From assembly GCA_016714605.1 (NCBI GenBank), contig JADKDL010000001.1, positions 310,001 through 374,000 of the forward strand: a DNA stretch of 64,000 nucleotides. The letters are read 5' to 3'. Position numbers and translations under genes: made by a program. Origin of the DNA: Bacteroidales bacterium (GTDB taxonomy: Bacteria; Bacteroidota; Bacteroidia; Bacteroidales; UBA1715). Below, in pieces: positions 21,401 through 29,610 of this stretch. Every line of letters begins with the position of its first letter. Positions within the stretch are counted from its first letter, which is position 1. The notes beneath the pieces are model-generated. The model did no database searches. It was not told the origin of the DNA and was given only the letters and a program-made list of their open reading frames with translations.

Positions 21401-24400
21401 GCACAAATTTCTATAACGAACCCAGTTCATTTTGCCGCCAATATATGGATAAATGGTATGAAACAACTGAACATATCCCTTTTGGACTATAAAATAGCCA
21501 GAGGTTATAGTAATACAGTAAGACAATATCTACCTTACAATTGGGCGACCTACGCACCACTGGAGCTTATTGGAAAGGAGGCGTAGCCGAGATACTTGCC
21601 TTTTCAGCAGTACTTACTACCATTCAACGCGAAGAGGTAGAGCAGTACATAAAAAGCAGATATGCACAACCGGTAAAGGTAGGAGGAGACATAGTAAAAG
21701 CCGATTTCTGTGATACGGTAATCAGAGCAGGAGAGAATTTTGTTTCATACCTATGGAATACCGGAGCAACGAGACTCGTCAATCAGCGTCAATAGCACAG
21801 GAACATACTCTGTAACAGCAACCGATAATTTTGGTTTTGTGAGTAGCGATACGGTGCAGGTATTGTATCCAACCTATACAATAGGCGCCGATACTGTATT
21901 TGTATGTGCAGGCGATTCTATTGAATTAAGTGTACAAGATGTACCCATTGGTTATGGTTATTTGTGGAATAGAACTGATACAACCCCAACCCTTTGGGCG
22001 AAAGCAGAAGGATGGAATACTTTAATCGTAAGTGATATAAATGGATGTAAAAAGAGCTAGATTCAATATATATAGCATTAGATTTTCTTTGATACAACTT
22101 CATTTCTTGGAGCAGATACATCTTTTTGTATGGGAAATGAAATTTCGATAAATTGCATAAATTCAAATACATATACATGGAGTAGTGAAGGTGAACAGTG
22201 TATTCTTTCTCCTTCTGCAACGAACAAATATTTATTTACCGTAGTAAACGCACAATTGTATTTCAAAAGATTCTATAATCGTAACCATTAAGGGTAATGC
22301 TCCCATAATTACTATTGAAAAAGATACTGTTTGCCAAGGAAATGCCTCAGAAATAAGTATAGTGTCTGATATTGCAACAGATTCAACGTGTGGATAATTG
22401 AAAATCAAATTATTAATACTGATACTAACAAGCACGTATTTTCAAGTTTTGGCAATTTTCCAATTTGGGTGATGCATATTCAGGAGAATGTTCGAGTACT
22501 TCAAAAGATACTATTATTGTTAAACCAAGTCCAACTGCCGCTTTTATTGTTGGCAAACTATGTCCCAATCAAGCAATTAATTTCACAACTACGTCTTTTT
22601 GCTCCCGAATTTGAGCAGATTGATTCAGTGCAATGGATATTCCAAAATAATGGAACGAGTAAAGAATCCAATCCAGAGAAATTATTTTCGACCAACGGAG
22701 AATTTGAAGTCACGCAGATAGCATATGCATCAAATGAATGTAAAGATACAATAAATCAAACAATTACTATACCCCAAACAGTATCTTTGCCCCAAACAAA
22801 CATACTATCACCAAGCCAAGGAGAGAAAATATTTGAAAACGCTGTTTTGCTTTCTTGGACAGCAGAAGATGCAATTAGCTACAGCGTTGAAACATCTGTC
22901 GATTCTGAATTTTCTACATCTACTATTTCAGAAATACTTACAAATCAGTATTTAGAATATGATATTTCATCAATAGCCAACAAAGACAGTCTATGGTGGA
23001 GAGTAAAAGCTATAAATGAATGTGGTGATGAAGTAAAATCGGAAACAAATTTCTTTATCGTATCAAGTATTGAAAAGATAGCCCCCCTTGCCTTATGGTA
23101 CCGTTCGGATTCTGTACATTTAGCGTTAGATAAAGTAGATACGCTCTATGATATGAGTGGAAAATCGAATCATTTAGTACAACACACAAAATCCACCCAG
23201 CCCACCGTAAAACAATCTATATCACAACTAAACAATAAAGATGTAGTTTATTTCAGTGGATCTGAGCGTCTAAACAGCATCAAACCCGTTGTATTTCAGG
23301 AGTTGTATGTACTATTTAACTGGGAAGGAGGGGATCAATTTTCGGCATATAATGGATTGTTGAGTGGCTCGAGTGGCTCAGGATCATCAAATTTACTATG
23401 TGGCACCACCGGAAGCACAAATTTCTATAACGAACCCAGTTCATTTGCCGCCAATATATGGATAAATGGTATGAAACAACTGAACATATCCCCTGTTTTG
23501 GACTATAAAATAGCCAGAGGCTATAGTAATACGGTAAAGACAATATCTACCTTACAATTGGGCGACCTACGCACCACTGGAGCTTATTGGAAAGGAGGCG
23601 TAGCCGAGATACTTGCCTTTTCAACAGTACTAACTACCATGCAACGCGAAGAGGTAGAGCAGTACATACAAAGCAGCTATGCACAATCGGTAAAGGTTGG
23701 AGGAGACATAGTAAAAACCGATTTCTGTGATACGGTAATCAGAGCAGGAGAGAATTTTGTTTCATACCTATGGAATACCGGAGCAACGAGCTCGTCAATC
23801 AGCGTCAATAGCACAGGAACATACTCTGTAACAGCAACCGACAATTTTGGTTTTGTGAGTAGCGATACGGTGCAGGTATTGTATCCAAAATTAAATTACT
23901 TAACAGAAAATGCCAATGTAAATATTTGCATTGGCGATACCATTCTTTGGAATACAAATTTAGAAGGCGAGTATAACTATCTTTGGTCTAATGCTGATAC
24001 ACTATCTTCTATAAATATTACAAACTCAGGAAATTATTTTGTTAGAATTGAAGATTTATTCGGATGTTCTTTTTTTTCAGATACTGTTAAAGTTCTCGTT
24101 GATTCTTTTGCTATTTTGGCACATTTAGGCGAAGATAGATTGCTTTGCGAAGGCGAGAATATTATTCTAGAGTATGTAGACCTTGATGGTGTAATATATG
24201 AATGGTCTGATGGTTCTGTAAATCAATATTACACAGTAAGTATTCCTGAAACAATTAGTGTAATGGCTACAAATAGAAACAATTGTGTTCTTTTTGATAC
24301 TCTCAATGTCGCAATTAAAGGTTCTGTTCCAATGGTTAATTTTGAAACTGATTTGCTTTGTTTTGGTGATACAACAGAATTCAATAATCTTTCGTATTCA

Positions 24401-26134
24401 ACTGATAATTCCAAATTAGTTAACATTCGTTGGTTTATAAGTAACGATACGCTTTTGGGTGACAGTGTAAACTATCTGTTTGGAAAATCAGATAGTTATT
24501 TAGTTAGATTGCAAGTCGAGACGGAAAATAATTGTTTTGGTGAATTTTCAGACTCAGTATTTATTCATACAATTCCAGAGTTAAAAATTACACCTTTGCT
24601 AACCTGTGTCGGTCAGAATACAGCTTTCTCGGTAAAACCTAAAATTAACCAAGTTTTACAAAATTTATCTTGGCTTGTTGATAGTAGCTTAATTATTTCC
24701 GATACACTTAATCTAAGTTTTGATAAAGGAGGCATTGATACCATTTATTTGGAGGCAGAAAATAGTTACGGTTGTAAGAATTCCATCAAACAATCTATAG
24801 CAATTAAAGAATCGCCAACGGCAGATTTTTATGTTTCAAAATCTTGTTTAGGAGAAGTTACTGAATTTAGCAATATTTCTTATACTCAAGAATATAATAA
24901 GATATTTTCGTATAAGTGGGTTATCGATAAAGTTGAATATAGTGAAATTGCAAGTCCAAATGTAAATTTCTATAATGAGGGCGAAATAGAAGCATCATTA
25001 ACGGTAAAATCTATAAATGGATGTTCTAGCACGAAAGAAAAGAAAATATCTGTAGGCTCTAAACCATTTGCGGATTTCTTAGTAAACGGTAAATGCTTAA
25101 ACGATACTATAATTATGGTAAGTAACACAACTTCTGAAAATGATTTGTTGAATTTATGCAATTGGTATGTAAATGATTCTTTAGTTTCAAATAATAAGAA
25201 CTTATCAAGGAAATTTAGTAAGGATGGTGAGTATAAAATTGACCTTATCACTGAAACTCCTATGGGTTGCAAAGATTCTGTATCAAAGTTCGTTACTATA
25301 TACAAACCTGTATTTGCAGATTTTGATTTTACTCCTAAGTTTGGTGCTGCTCCGCTTGCAGTTTCATTCTTTAATACATCAGAAAATGCTCATGAATATG
25401 AATGGACTTTTGATACATATACAAGAAGTATTCTAGAAAATCCTACCAATATTTTCAGTTATTTAGGCAATTATGAGGTCGTTTTAAAAGCAATTTCTCC
25501 CGATGGATGTATTGATTCTATATCCAAAATTATTTCTACTTCTGCTGCAAATTATTCGCTAAAAATTCATTCTGTTTATTTTAGTGAGAAAAATGGATAT
25601 TTGTATATACAAGTTTTATTGCAAAATGGAGGCTCTGTTCCAATCTACACTTCTGATATTATTTACAAAGACAGTAGGGGAACTGAATTAAAAGAAGTTT
25701 GGGATGGAATGCTGTCTCCCGGAACATCTACTTTGGTCGAATTTTCTTCAGGTATCAAGATTAATGAAAGCGAATATCCGGAGTATATATGTTTAAATAG
25801 TCAGCTTACGAGCGAATTAAATAATGAAATATTCTTACAGACTGATACTTGTATTACTTTTACAGAAACAGTTTGGTTGAGCAAATTATATCCTAATCCG
25901 ATTCAAAAAGAAGTATCAGTTCAAATTATTGTACCAAAAGAAATGCAGTTGCAAATCTCTATTTCTGATATTCATGGTAAAGTGGTTGCAATTGTTGAAA
26001 ACGGAATTTTTGACAAAGGTGTTCATTCTATAATCTATGATGCTTCTAAGATGGCTCCGGGTATTTATTTCTTCAATTTCGTGTATTTGGGAGGCAAGAA
26101 AAGTTTCGAGATCATTAAAAAAAGAGAAAAATAA
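14953..26134 (+). CDS. Giant T9SS-secreted LamG/PKD repeat surface protein; frame interrupted by indels
   Basis: This is one gene in origin. It has a Sec signal peptide at 14953 (MTKNLFLNIIFFIIYNVCFGQ), four complete ~2,019-bp units and one partial unit, a unique C-terminal part with several PKD/Ig-like domains, and a T9SS type A sorting domain at the end (SKLYPNPIQKEVSVQ ... GIYFFNF). Each unit encodes a LamG-like domain, about five Ig/PKD-like domains and a fibronectin-III-like domain. As read, the frame changes at about 15433, 15831, 16283, 18189, 18612, 18770, 18831 and many times in 19060-22600. Restoring each unit to 2,019 bp gives 11,202 bp, divisible by three, for a 3,733-residue protein. 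The indels are therefore probably consensus errors, but true decay is not excluded. The likely role is a surface adhesin or glycan-binding fibre. Confidence 0.8.
15024..17041 (+). repeat. Giant-protein tandem unit 1 (type A), 2,018 bp
   Basis: Complete unit. Type A markers: GGTACCGTTCGG at the start, GAGGCTATAG, ACCATGCAACGC and CACAATCGG. Three small indels relative to copy 2 (net -1 from 2,019). Confidence 0.9.
15402..15884 (+). CDS. Fragment of giant repeat protein, copy 1 (LamG end + Ig-like)
   Basis: This 160-residue segment continues copy 1 in the next frame: LDYKIARGYSN and GGVAEILAF (end of LamG), then an Ig-like domain (SYLWNTGATSSSISV). The frame is lost again at about 15831-15838, where the copy differs from the others by one base change and one extra base. 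The stated start codon is only where the shifted frame opens; no real initiation is expected. Confidence 0.6.
   Translation: MDKWYETTEHIPVLDYKIARGYSNTVKTISTLQLGDLRTTGAYWKGGVAEILAFSTVLTTMQREEVEQYIKSRYAQSVKVGGDIVKTDFCDTVIRAGENFVSYLWNTGATSSSISVNSTGTYSVTATDNFGFVSSDTVQVLYPTHSNRRRYCICMCRRFY
16323..18221 (+). CDS. Fragment of giant repeat protein, end of copy 1 and most of copy 2
   Basis: This is the longest uninterrupted stretch inside the array (632 residues). It shows the domain order of a unit without a break: PKD-like (SPTAAFIVGKLCPNQAI), fibronectin-like (SVETSVDSEFSTS ... SLWWRVIAINECG), LamG (APLALWYRSDS), and three Ig-like domains. The frame ends at about 18189, where this copy has CCC instead of the CCCC of copy 1. 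It is not an independent gene: it has no signal peptide, no promoter and no sorting domain. Confidence 0.65.
   Translation: MSDIAIDSTVWIIENQIINTDTNKHVFSSFGNFPIWVSAYSGECSSTSKDTIIVKPSPTAAFIVGKLCPNQAINFTTTSFAPEFEQIDSVQWIFQNNGTSKESNPEKLFSTNGEFEVTQIAYASNECKDTINQTITIPQTVSLPQTNILSPSQGEKIFENAVLLSWTAEDAISYSVETSVDSEFSTSTISEIHTNQYLEYDISSIANKDSLWWRVIAINECGDEVKSETNFFIVSSIEQIAPLALWYRSDSVHLALDKVDTLYDMSGKSNHLVQHTKSTQPTVKQSISQLNNKDVVYFSGSERLNSIKPVVFQELYVLFNWEGGDQFSAYNGLLSGSSGSGSSNLLCGTTGSTNFYNEPSSFAANIWINGMKQLNISPVLDYKIARGYSNTVKTISTLQLGDLRTTGAYWKGGVAEILAFSTVLTTIQREEVEQYIKSRYAQPVKVGGDIVKTDFCDTVIRAGENFVSYLWNTGATSSSISVNSTGTYSVTATDNFGFVSSDTVQVLYPTYTIGADTVFVCAGDSIELSVQDVPIGYGYLWNRTDTTPTLWAKAEGWNTLIVSDINGCKKELDSTYIALDFFDTTSFLGADTSFCMGNEISINCINSNTYTWSSEGEQCILSLLQRTNIYLP
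17042..19059 (+). repeat. Giant-protein tandem unit 2 (type B), 2,018 bp
   Basis: Complete unit. Type B markers: GGTATCGTTCAG, GAGGTTATAG, ACCATTCAACGC and CACAACCGG. Indels only in its last ~900 bp (18189, 18612, 18770, 18831). Confidence 0.9.
19060..21065 (+). repeat. Giant-protein tandem unit 3 (type A), 2,006 bp
   Basis: Complete unit with type A markers and the largest number of single-base deletions and insertions (net -13 from 2,019). It also has a private block near 20878 (GGGGTCTCTGTT) where the other copies read GAAAC(C/A)TCTGTC, so it is not just a noisy duplicate. Confidence 0.9.
21066..23079 (+). repeat. Giant-protein tandem unit 4 (type B), 2,014 bp
   Basis: Complete unit with type B markers shared with unit 2 and several small indels (net -5 from 2,019). 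The frame becomes clean from about 22600. Confidence 0.9.
22388..26134 (+). CDS. C-terminal part of giant repeat protein with T9SS type A sorting domain
   Basis: From about 22600 to the stop the frame is clean, covering the end of copy 4, the partial copy 5 and ~750 unique residues. The first ~70 codons include a segment read in the wrong frame (22471-22600), so 22388 is not a real start. The unique part has PKD/Ig-like domains with recurring Cys and SYxW/YEWTFD motifs. One of them (ADFDFTPKFGAAPLAVSFFN) is a classic PKD sequence. The last ~80 residues are the Por secretion C-terminal domain, which directs export through T9SS and attachment to the surface. No frame disturbance occurs after 22600. 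Confidence 0.8.
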   Translation: MWIIENQIINTDTNKHVFSSFGNFPIWVMHIQENVRVLQKILLLLNQVQLPLLLLANYVPIKQLISQLRLFAPEFEQIDSVQWIFQNNGTSKESNPEKLFSTNGEFEVTQIAYASNECKDTINQTITIPQTVSLPQTNILSPSQGEKIFENAVLLSWTAEDAISYSVETSVDSEFSTSTISEILTNQYLEYDISSIANKDSLWWRVKAINECGDEVKSETNFFIVSSIEKIAPLALWYRSDSVHLALDKVDTLYDMSGKSNHLVQHTKSTQPTVKQSISQLNNKDVVYFSGSERLNSIKPVVFQELYVLFNWEGGDQFSAYNGLLSGSSGSGSSNLLCGTTGSTNFYNEPSSFAANIWINGMKQLNISPVLDYKIARGYSNTVKTISTLQLGDLRTTGAYWKGGVAEILAFSTVLTTMQREEVEQYIQSSYAQSVKVGGDIVKTDFCDTVIRAGENFVSYLWNTGATSSSISVNSTGTYSVTATDNFGFVSSDTVQVLYPKLNYLTENANVNICIGDTILWNTNLEGEYNYLWSNADTLSSINITNSGNYFVRIEDLFGCSFFSDTVKVLVDSFAILAHLGEDRLLCEGENIILEYVDLDGVIYEWSDGSVNQYYTVSIPETISVMATNRNNCVLFDTLNVAIKGSVPMVNFETDLLCFGDTTEFNNLSYSTDNSKLVNIRWFISNDTLLGDSVNYLFGKSDSYLVRLQVETENNCFGEFSDSVFIHTIPELKITPLLTCVGQNTAFSVKPKINQVLQNLSWLVDSSLIISDTLNLSFDKGGIDTIYLEAENSYGCKNSIKQSIAIKESPTADFYVSKSCLGEVTEFSNISYTQEYNKIFSYKWVIDKVEYSEIASPNVNFYNEGEIEASLTVKSINGCSSTKEKKISVGSKPFADFLVNGKCLNDTIIMVSNTTSENDLLNLCNWYVNDSLVSNNKNLSRKFSKDGEYKIDLITETPMGCKDSVSKFVTIYKPVFADFDFTPKFGAAPLAVSFFNTSENAHEYEWTFDTYTRSILENPTNIFSYLGNYEVVLKAISPDGCIDSISKIISTSAANYSLKIHSVYFSEKNGYLYIQVLLQNGGSVPIYTSDIIYKDSRGTELKEVWDGMLSPGTSTLVEFSSGIKINESEYPEYICLNSQLTSELNNEIFLQTDTCITFTETVWLSKLYPNPIQKEVSVQIIVPKEMQLQISISDIHGKVVAIVENGIFDKGVHSIIYDASKMAPGIYFFNFVYLGGKKSFEIIKKREK
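23080..23888 (+). repeat. Giant-protein tandem unit 5 (type A), partial, 809 bp
   Basis: Only the LamG domain and first Ig-like domain are repeated. Identity stops at about 23888, where unique C-terminal sequence begins. Type A markers; no indels. Confidence 0.9.
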
Positions 26135-26271
26135 TTCTTATTCTGTTTTTGATGAAAGTACTGCAATAAAACTATGTCAAAGTTTGGGAAAAGTAAACCC
26201 AATAAATAGTGTTTATTCTTAATTTATTCCTTTGATTTGCAAAATATAAAATATAATTAAAATATAAAAAA

Positions 26272-26853
26272 ATGAAAAAAGGCATTCTATTAAAATCGAC
26301 AATCAGTATTCTGTTACTTTGGCTTACATTAGCTAGTTGCACTAGTGCACAAACAAATACAACGGCGCTTCCGGCTACAATTTATGAGTTTGAAATGAAA
26401 TCAATTGAAGGTACAATGATTCCATTTTCAGTATATAAAGGCAAAGTATTGCTCATTGTAAATACTGCTAGTGGTTGTGGATATACCCCGCAGTATGAAG
26501 GGTTACAGACTTTATATAAAACATATCAAAAAGATGGTTTCGAAGTTTTAGCATTTCCATGCAATCAGTTCGCAAATCAAGAGTCTGGTACTGAGAAGGA
26601 AATTGCACAATTTTGTTCAGTGAATTATAGCACCACTTTTCAACTTTTTTCTAAAATTGATGTAAATGGAAAAGATGAAAGTCCGCTTTACACTTATTTG
26701 AAGACAAAAGAAAATGGAAAATTTGAAGGAAAAATAAAATGGAACTTTACAAAATTTTTGATTGATAAAAATGGAACTATTGTACAAAGATATTCTTCAA
26801 GTACAAAGCCCGAAGAAATTGAAGCTGATATAAAGAATTTACTCAGCAAATAG
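26272..26853 (+). CDS. Glutathione peroxidase-family lipoprotein
   Basis: This 193-residue thiol peroxidase reduces H2O2 or organic peroxides, in bacteria usually with thioredoxin. It starts with a lipoprotein signal peptide (lipobox LASC, Cys at about 23), which places it in the periplasm or on the membrane. The catalytic residues are all visible: peroxidatic Cys69 (NTASGCG), Gln103, Trp157 and Asn158 (WNFTKF). The second cysteine in FPCNQF (Cys97) is the usual resolving Cys. It stands alone between the giant protein gene and feoB, 137 nt after the former. An exported GPx next to iron uptake could limit Fenton damage, but this is only positional. Confidence 0.9.
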   Translation: MKKGILLKSTISILLLWLTLASCTSAQTNTTALPATIYEFEMKSIEGTMIPFSVYKGKVLLIVNTASGCGYTPQYEGLQTLYKTYQKDGFEVLAFPCNQFANQESGTEKEIAQFCSVNYSTTFQLFSKIDVNGKDESPLYTYLKTKENGKFEGKIKWNFTKFLIDKNGTIVQRYSSSTKPEEIEADIKNLLSK

Positions 26854-26957
26854 CTTGTTGCATCTGTTAAGTTTCTTTACGAAAAATTAGTAATTTATTA
26901 TGATTTTTTTAACAAGAAATTTAACTGATATTTGCCTATACAAAAAGCGGTTGGAAG

Positions 26958-29495
26958 ATGACGTTGCATGATTTAAACACCGGTGATTCCGGAATTATTA
27001 CAAAGGTAAGAGGTAGAGGCGCGTTCAGGAAGAGAATATTGGAAATGGGTTTCTTAAAAGGACAGCAAATACATGTTATTAAAAAAGCACCATTAAAAGA
27101 CCCAGTTGTTTATAAAATAATGGATAGTCAGGTTTCACTCAGACAAAGTGAAGCCAAACTAATTGATGTAATAGGAATAAATTCAAATGATTCTGAAAAT
27201 TTAATTAATGAGAATATTTCAAATTCCTATTTTGGTACTTTTGAAAGGGAGCGTATTCAGGCCGAAGTATTTGAAAAAAAGAATACTATTGAAGTTGCGT
27301 TAGTAGGAAATCCTAATTGCGGCAAAACAACACTTTTCAATCATGCTTCAGGTAAAAAAGAGCATACCGGAAATTATGCAGGCGTTACAGTAGAGTCAAA
27401 AACGGCTTCTGTAAAACACAACAACTATAAAATTCAGATTACAGATTTACCCGGAACATATTCTATTTCAGCATATTCGCCCGAAGAAATTTACGTTAGA
27501 GAACATATCTTATTCAACAAACCCGACATTGTAGTAAATGTTGTAGATGCTTCTAATTTAAAACGCAATTTATATCTGAGTACTCAGCTTATTGATATGG
27601 ATATTAAGGTTGTAATAGCCCTTAATATGTATGATGAGCTTGAAAAAAAAGGTGATGTCTTTGATTATATACGTTTGGGCAAAATGATAGGTATTCCTAT
27701 TATACCAACAGTCGCTTCTCGAGGAAATGGACTTGAACAGCTATTTACCAAACTCATTGATGTTTATGAAGATAATGAACCTACAATTCGGCATATTCAT
27801 ATAAACTATGGTGAAGATATTGAGCGTTCTATACATAAAATTCAAAAGGTTCTTCGTAAATACGAATCTCTTTCTGTTGAGTTTTCAACACGTTTTTTTG
27901 CAATAAAACTGTTGGAGAAAGATAAACAAGCATGGTTGTGTTTTGACAAAAATGAAATTTTCTTAGAGCTCTACAAAACTACCGAGAAAGAGATACAAAT
28001 TCTAGAAGAATACTATAAAGAAGATAGTGAAACCCTTATAACCGATGCAAAATATGGTTTTATAGAAGGAGCTTTGAATGCTTCATATAAAACAAAGCAT
28101 GTAGATCCGCATACCAAAACACGAACCGATAAGATAGATAGCCTTCTTACCGGTAGATTTACCGGATTCCCCATATTTTTATTTTTCCTTTGGTTGATGT
28201 TTGAAACTACCTATAGCTTAGGGCAGTTCCCAATGGCGTGGATAGAATCTGGCATTGGTTTATTAAGTGAATATCTGAATAGTGTACTTACAAACGATTT
28301 GGTAAGAGATTTAGTTGTTGGAGGCATTATAGGTGGTGTTGGAGGTGTATTGATATTCTTACCAAATATTCTTATCCTATTTCTTTTCATATCATTTATG
28401 GAAGATACCGGATACATGTCGAGAGTAGCATTGCTTATGGATAAACTCATGCACTACTTAGGATTGCACGGAAAGTCATTTGTTCCTATGGTTATGGGCT
28501 TTGGTTGCAATGTGCCTGCTATTATGGCTACCAGAACCTTAGAAAACCGAAACGACCGCTTACTTACTATGCTTATAATACCTTTTATGACCTGTAGTGC
28601 GCGTTTACCGGTATATCTGCTTATTGCCGGCGCAATATTCCCAAAATATGCTGCAATGGTTATTTTTGTTTTGTATTTGGCTGGTATGCTTTTTTCTGTT
28701 ATCACTGCTATTTTTTTAAATAAAACTTTATTTAGAAAAAAAGAAGTGCCTTTCGTAATGGAATTGCCGCCCTACAGAATACCTACAATGAAAGCTTCAT
28801 TTATACACATGTGGTTTAAAGGAAGTCAATATTTGAAGAAAATGGGAGGTCTTATTTTAATAGCTTCTATTATTATTTGGGCTTTGGAATATTTTCCGCG
28901 GGAGGTAGATTTTTCTAAAGATTATGAAGCTGAGATTAGCAATTTAGAAAATCATATCCAAGTAAAATCTGTTGATGCGAAAATCGCTATAAATAGTGAT
29001 GACAGTCTTCAGATAACGTATCACGAGCAGCTTACAGATTTGCAGTTGGCAATGGAAAATGAAAGACGAGAGAAATCATACATTGGCAAATTAGGACATA
29101 GCATGGCTCCGATATTAGAACCATTAGGCTTCGATTGGAGAATGGGAGTGGCTATTTTAACCGGAATTGCAGCCAAAGAGATCGTAATAAGCACTATGGG
29201 AGTACTCTACCAGGCTGATGGTGCAGCCGATGAAAATTCGCAATCGCTCATCGCATCAATACAATCTCAAAAACACACTTCTGGTAATTATGAAGGAGAA
29301 ATTGTATTTAAACCTCATGTAGCACTTGCTTTTTTGGTGTTTATACTGCTTTATTTTCCTTGTATTGCAGTAGTTGCTGCTATTAAAAAAGAATCGGGCA
29401 AGTGGAAATTTGCTGTCTTTTCAGTGGTGTACTCATCGGCAATGGCTTGGATAGCTGCTTTTATTATTTTTAGAGTAGGTGAGTATTTTTATTGA
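26958..29495 (+). CDS. feoB: Fe(II) transporter FeoB with N-terminal FeoA domain
   Basis: This 845-residue inner-membrane ferrous iron importer has a FeoA SH3-like domain at residues 1-75 and the G-protein domain from about 112. G1 is GNPNCGKTT (117-125), DLPG is the G3 motif and NMYD the G4 motif. The C-terminal half has two Gate/nucleoside-recognition membrane modules, including GFGCNVPAIMATRTLENR and GIAAKEIVISTMG. FeoA-FeoB fusions are standard in Bacteroidota. The last 50 bp, including the stop codon, are repeated at 31395-31445, the far side of a two-gene cassette. No Fur box could be recognised with confidence in the 104 nt upstream. Confidence 0.95.
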   Translation: MTLHDLNTGDSGIITKVRGRGAFRKRILEMGFLKGQQIHVIKKAPLKDPVVYKIMDSQVSLRQSEAKLIDVIGINSNDSENLINENISNSYFGTFERERIQAEVFEKKNTIEVALVGNPNCGKTTLFNHASGKKEHTGNYAGVTVESKTASVKHNNYKIQITDLPGTYSISAYSPEEIYVREHILFNKPDIVVNVVDASNLKRNLYLSTQLIDMDIKVVIALNMYDELEKKGDVFDYIRLGKMIGIPIIPTVASRGNGLEQLFTKLIDVYEDNEPTIRHIHINYGEDIERSIHKIQKVLRKYESLSVEFSTRFFAIKLLEKDKQAWLCFDKNEIFLELYKTTEKEIQILEEYYKEDSETLITDAKYGFIEGALNASYKTKHVDPHTKTRTDKIDSLLTGRFTGFPIFLFFLWLMFETTYSLGQFPMAWIESGIGLLSEYLNSVLTNDLVRDLVVGGIIGGVGGVLIFLPNILILFLFISFMEDTGYMSRVALLMDKLMHYLGLHGKSFVPMVMGFGCNVPAIMATRTLENRNDRLLTMLIIPFMTCSARLPVYLLIAGAIFPKYAAMVIFVLYLAGMLFSVITAIFLNKTLFRKKEVPFVMELPPYRIPTMKASFIHMWFKGSQYLKKMGGLILIASIIIWALEYFPREVDFSKDYEAEISNLENHIQVKSVDAKIAINSDDSLQITYHEQLTDLQLAMENERREKSYIGKLGHSMAPILEPLGFDWRMGVAILTGIAAKEIVISTMGVLYQADGAADENSQSLIASIQSQKHTSGNYEGEIVFKPHVALAFLVFILLYFPCIAVVAAIKKESGKWKFAVFSVVYSSAMAWIAAFIIFRVGEYFY

Positions 29496-29496
29496 A
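29446..29496 (+). repeat. 51-bp direct repeat, left copy (3' end of feoB)
   Basis: Identical to 31395-31445 except for one base (T29486 versus C31435). It covers the last codons and stop of feoB. Confidence 0.93.
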
Positions 29497-29610
29497 TTTT
29501 TCTAATATAAATATTTGCAAAGAATGGTGAATACCAAAATTTGTAGCTTATTAAAGTATTAAACAGAAGTGAAAAAAGATGTACAATTGTAAAAAAATAG
29601 TTTTTAGAAA

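Noticed and set aside
15878..23543. Several antisense open frames that recur in each repeat copy (for example the one at 17278-17505).
   Set aside because: They are reverse-strand shadows of the repeated coding unit, differ only as the unit does, and have no start or domain logic.
15024..23888. Possible CRISPR array or mobile element because of the strong periodic repeat.
   Set aside because: Units are ~2 kb, coding and adjacent without spacers; no cas genes, transposase or terminal inverted repeats.
26135..26271. Short plus-strand frame 26037-26222 as a small gene.
   Set aside because: It overlaps the giant gene's 3' end in another frame and has no domain or start signal.
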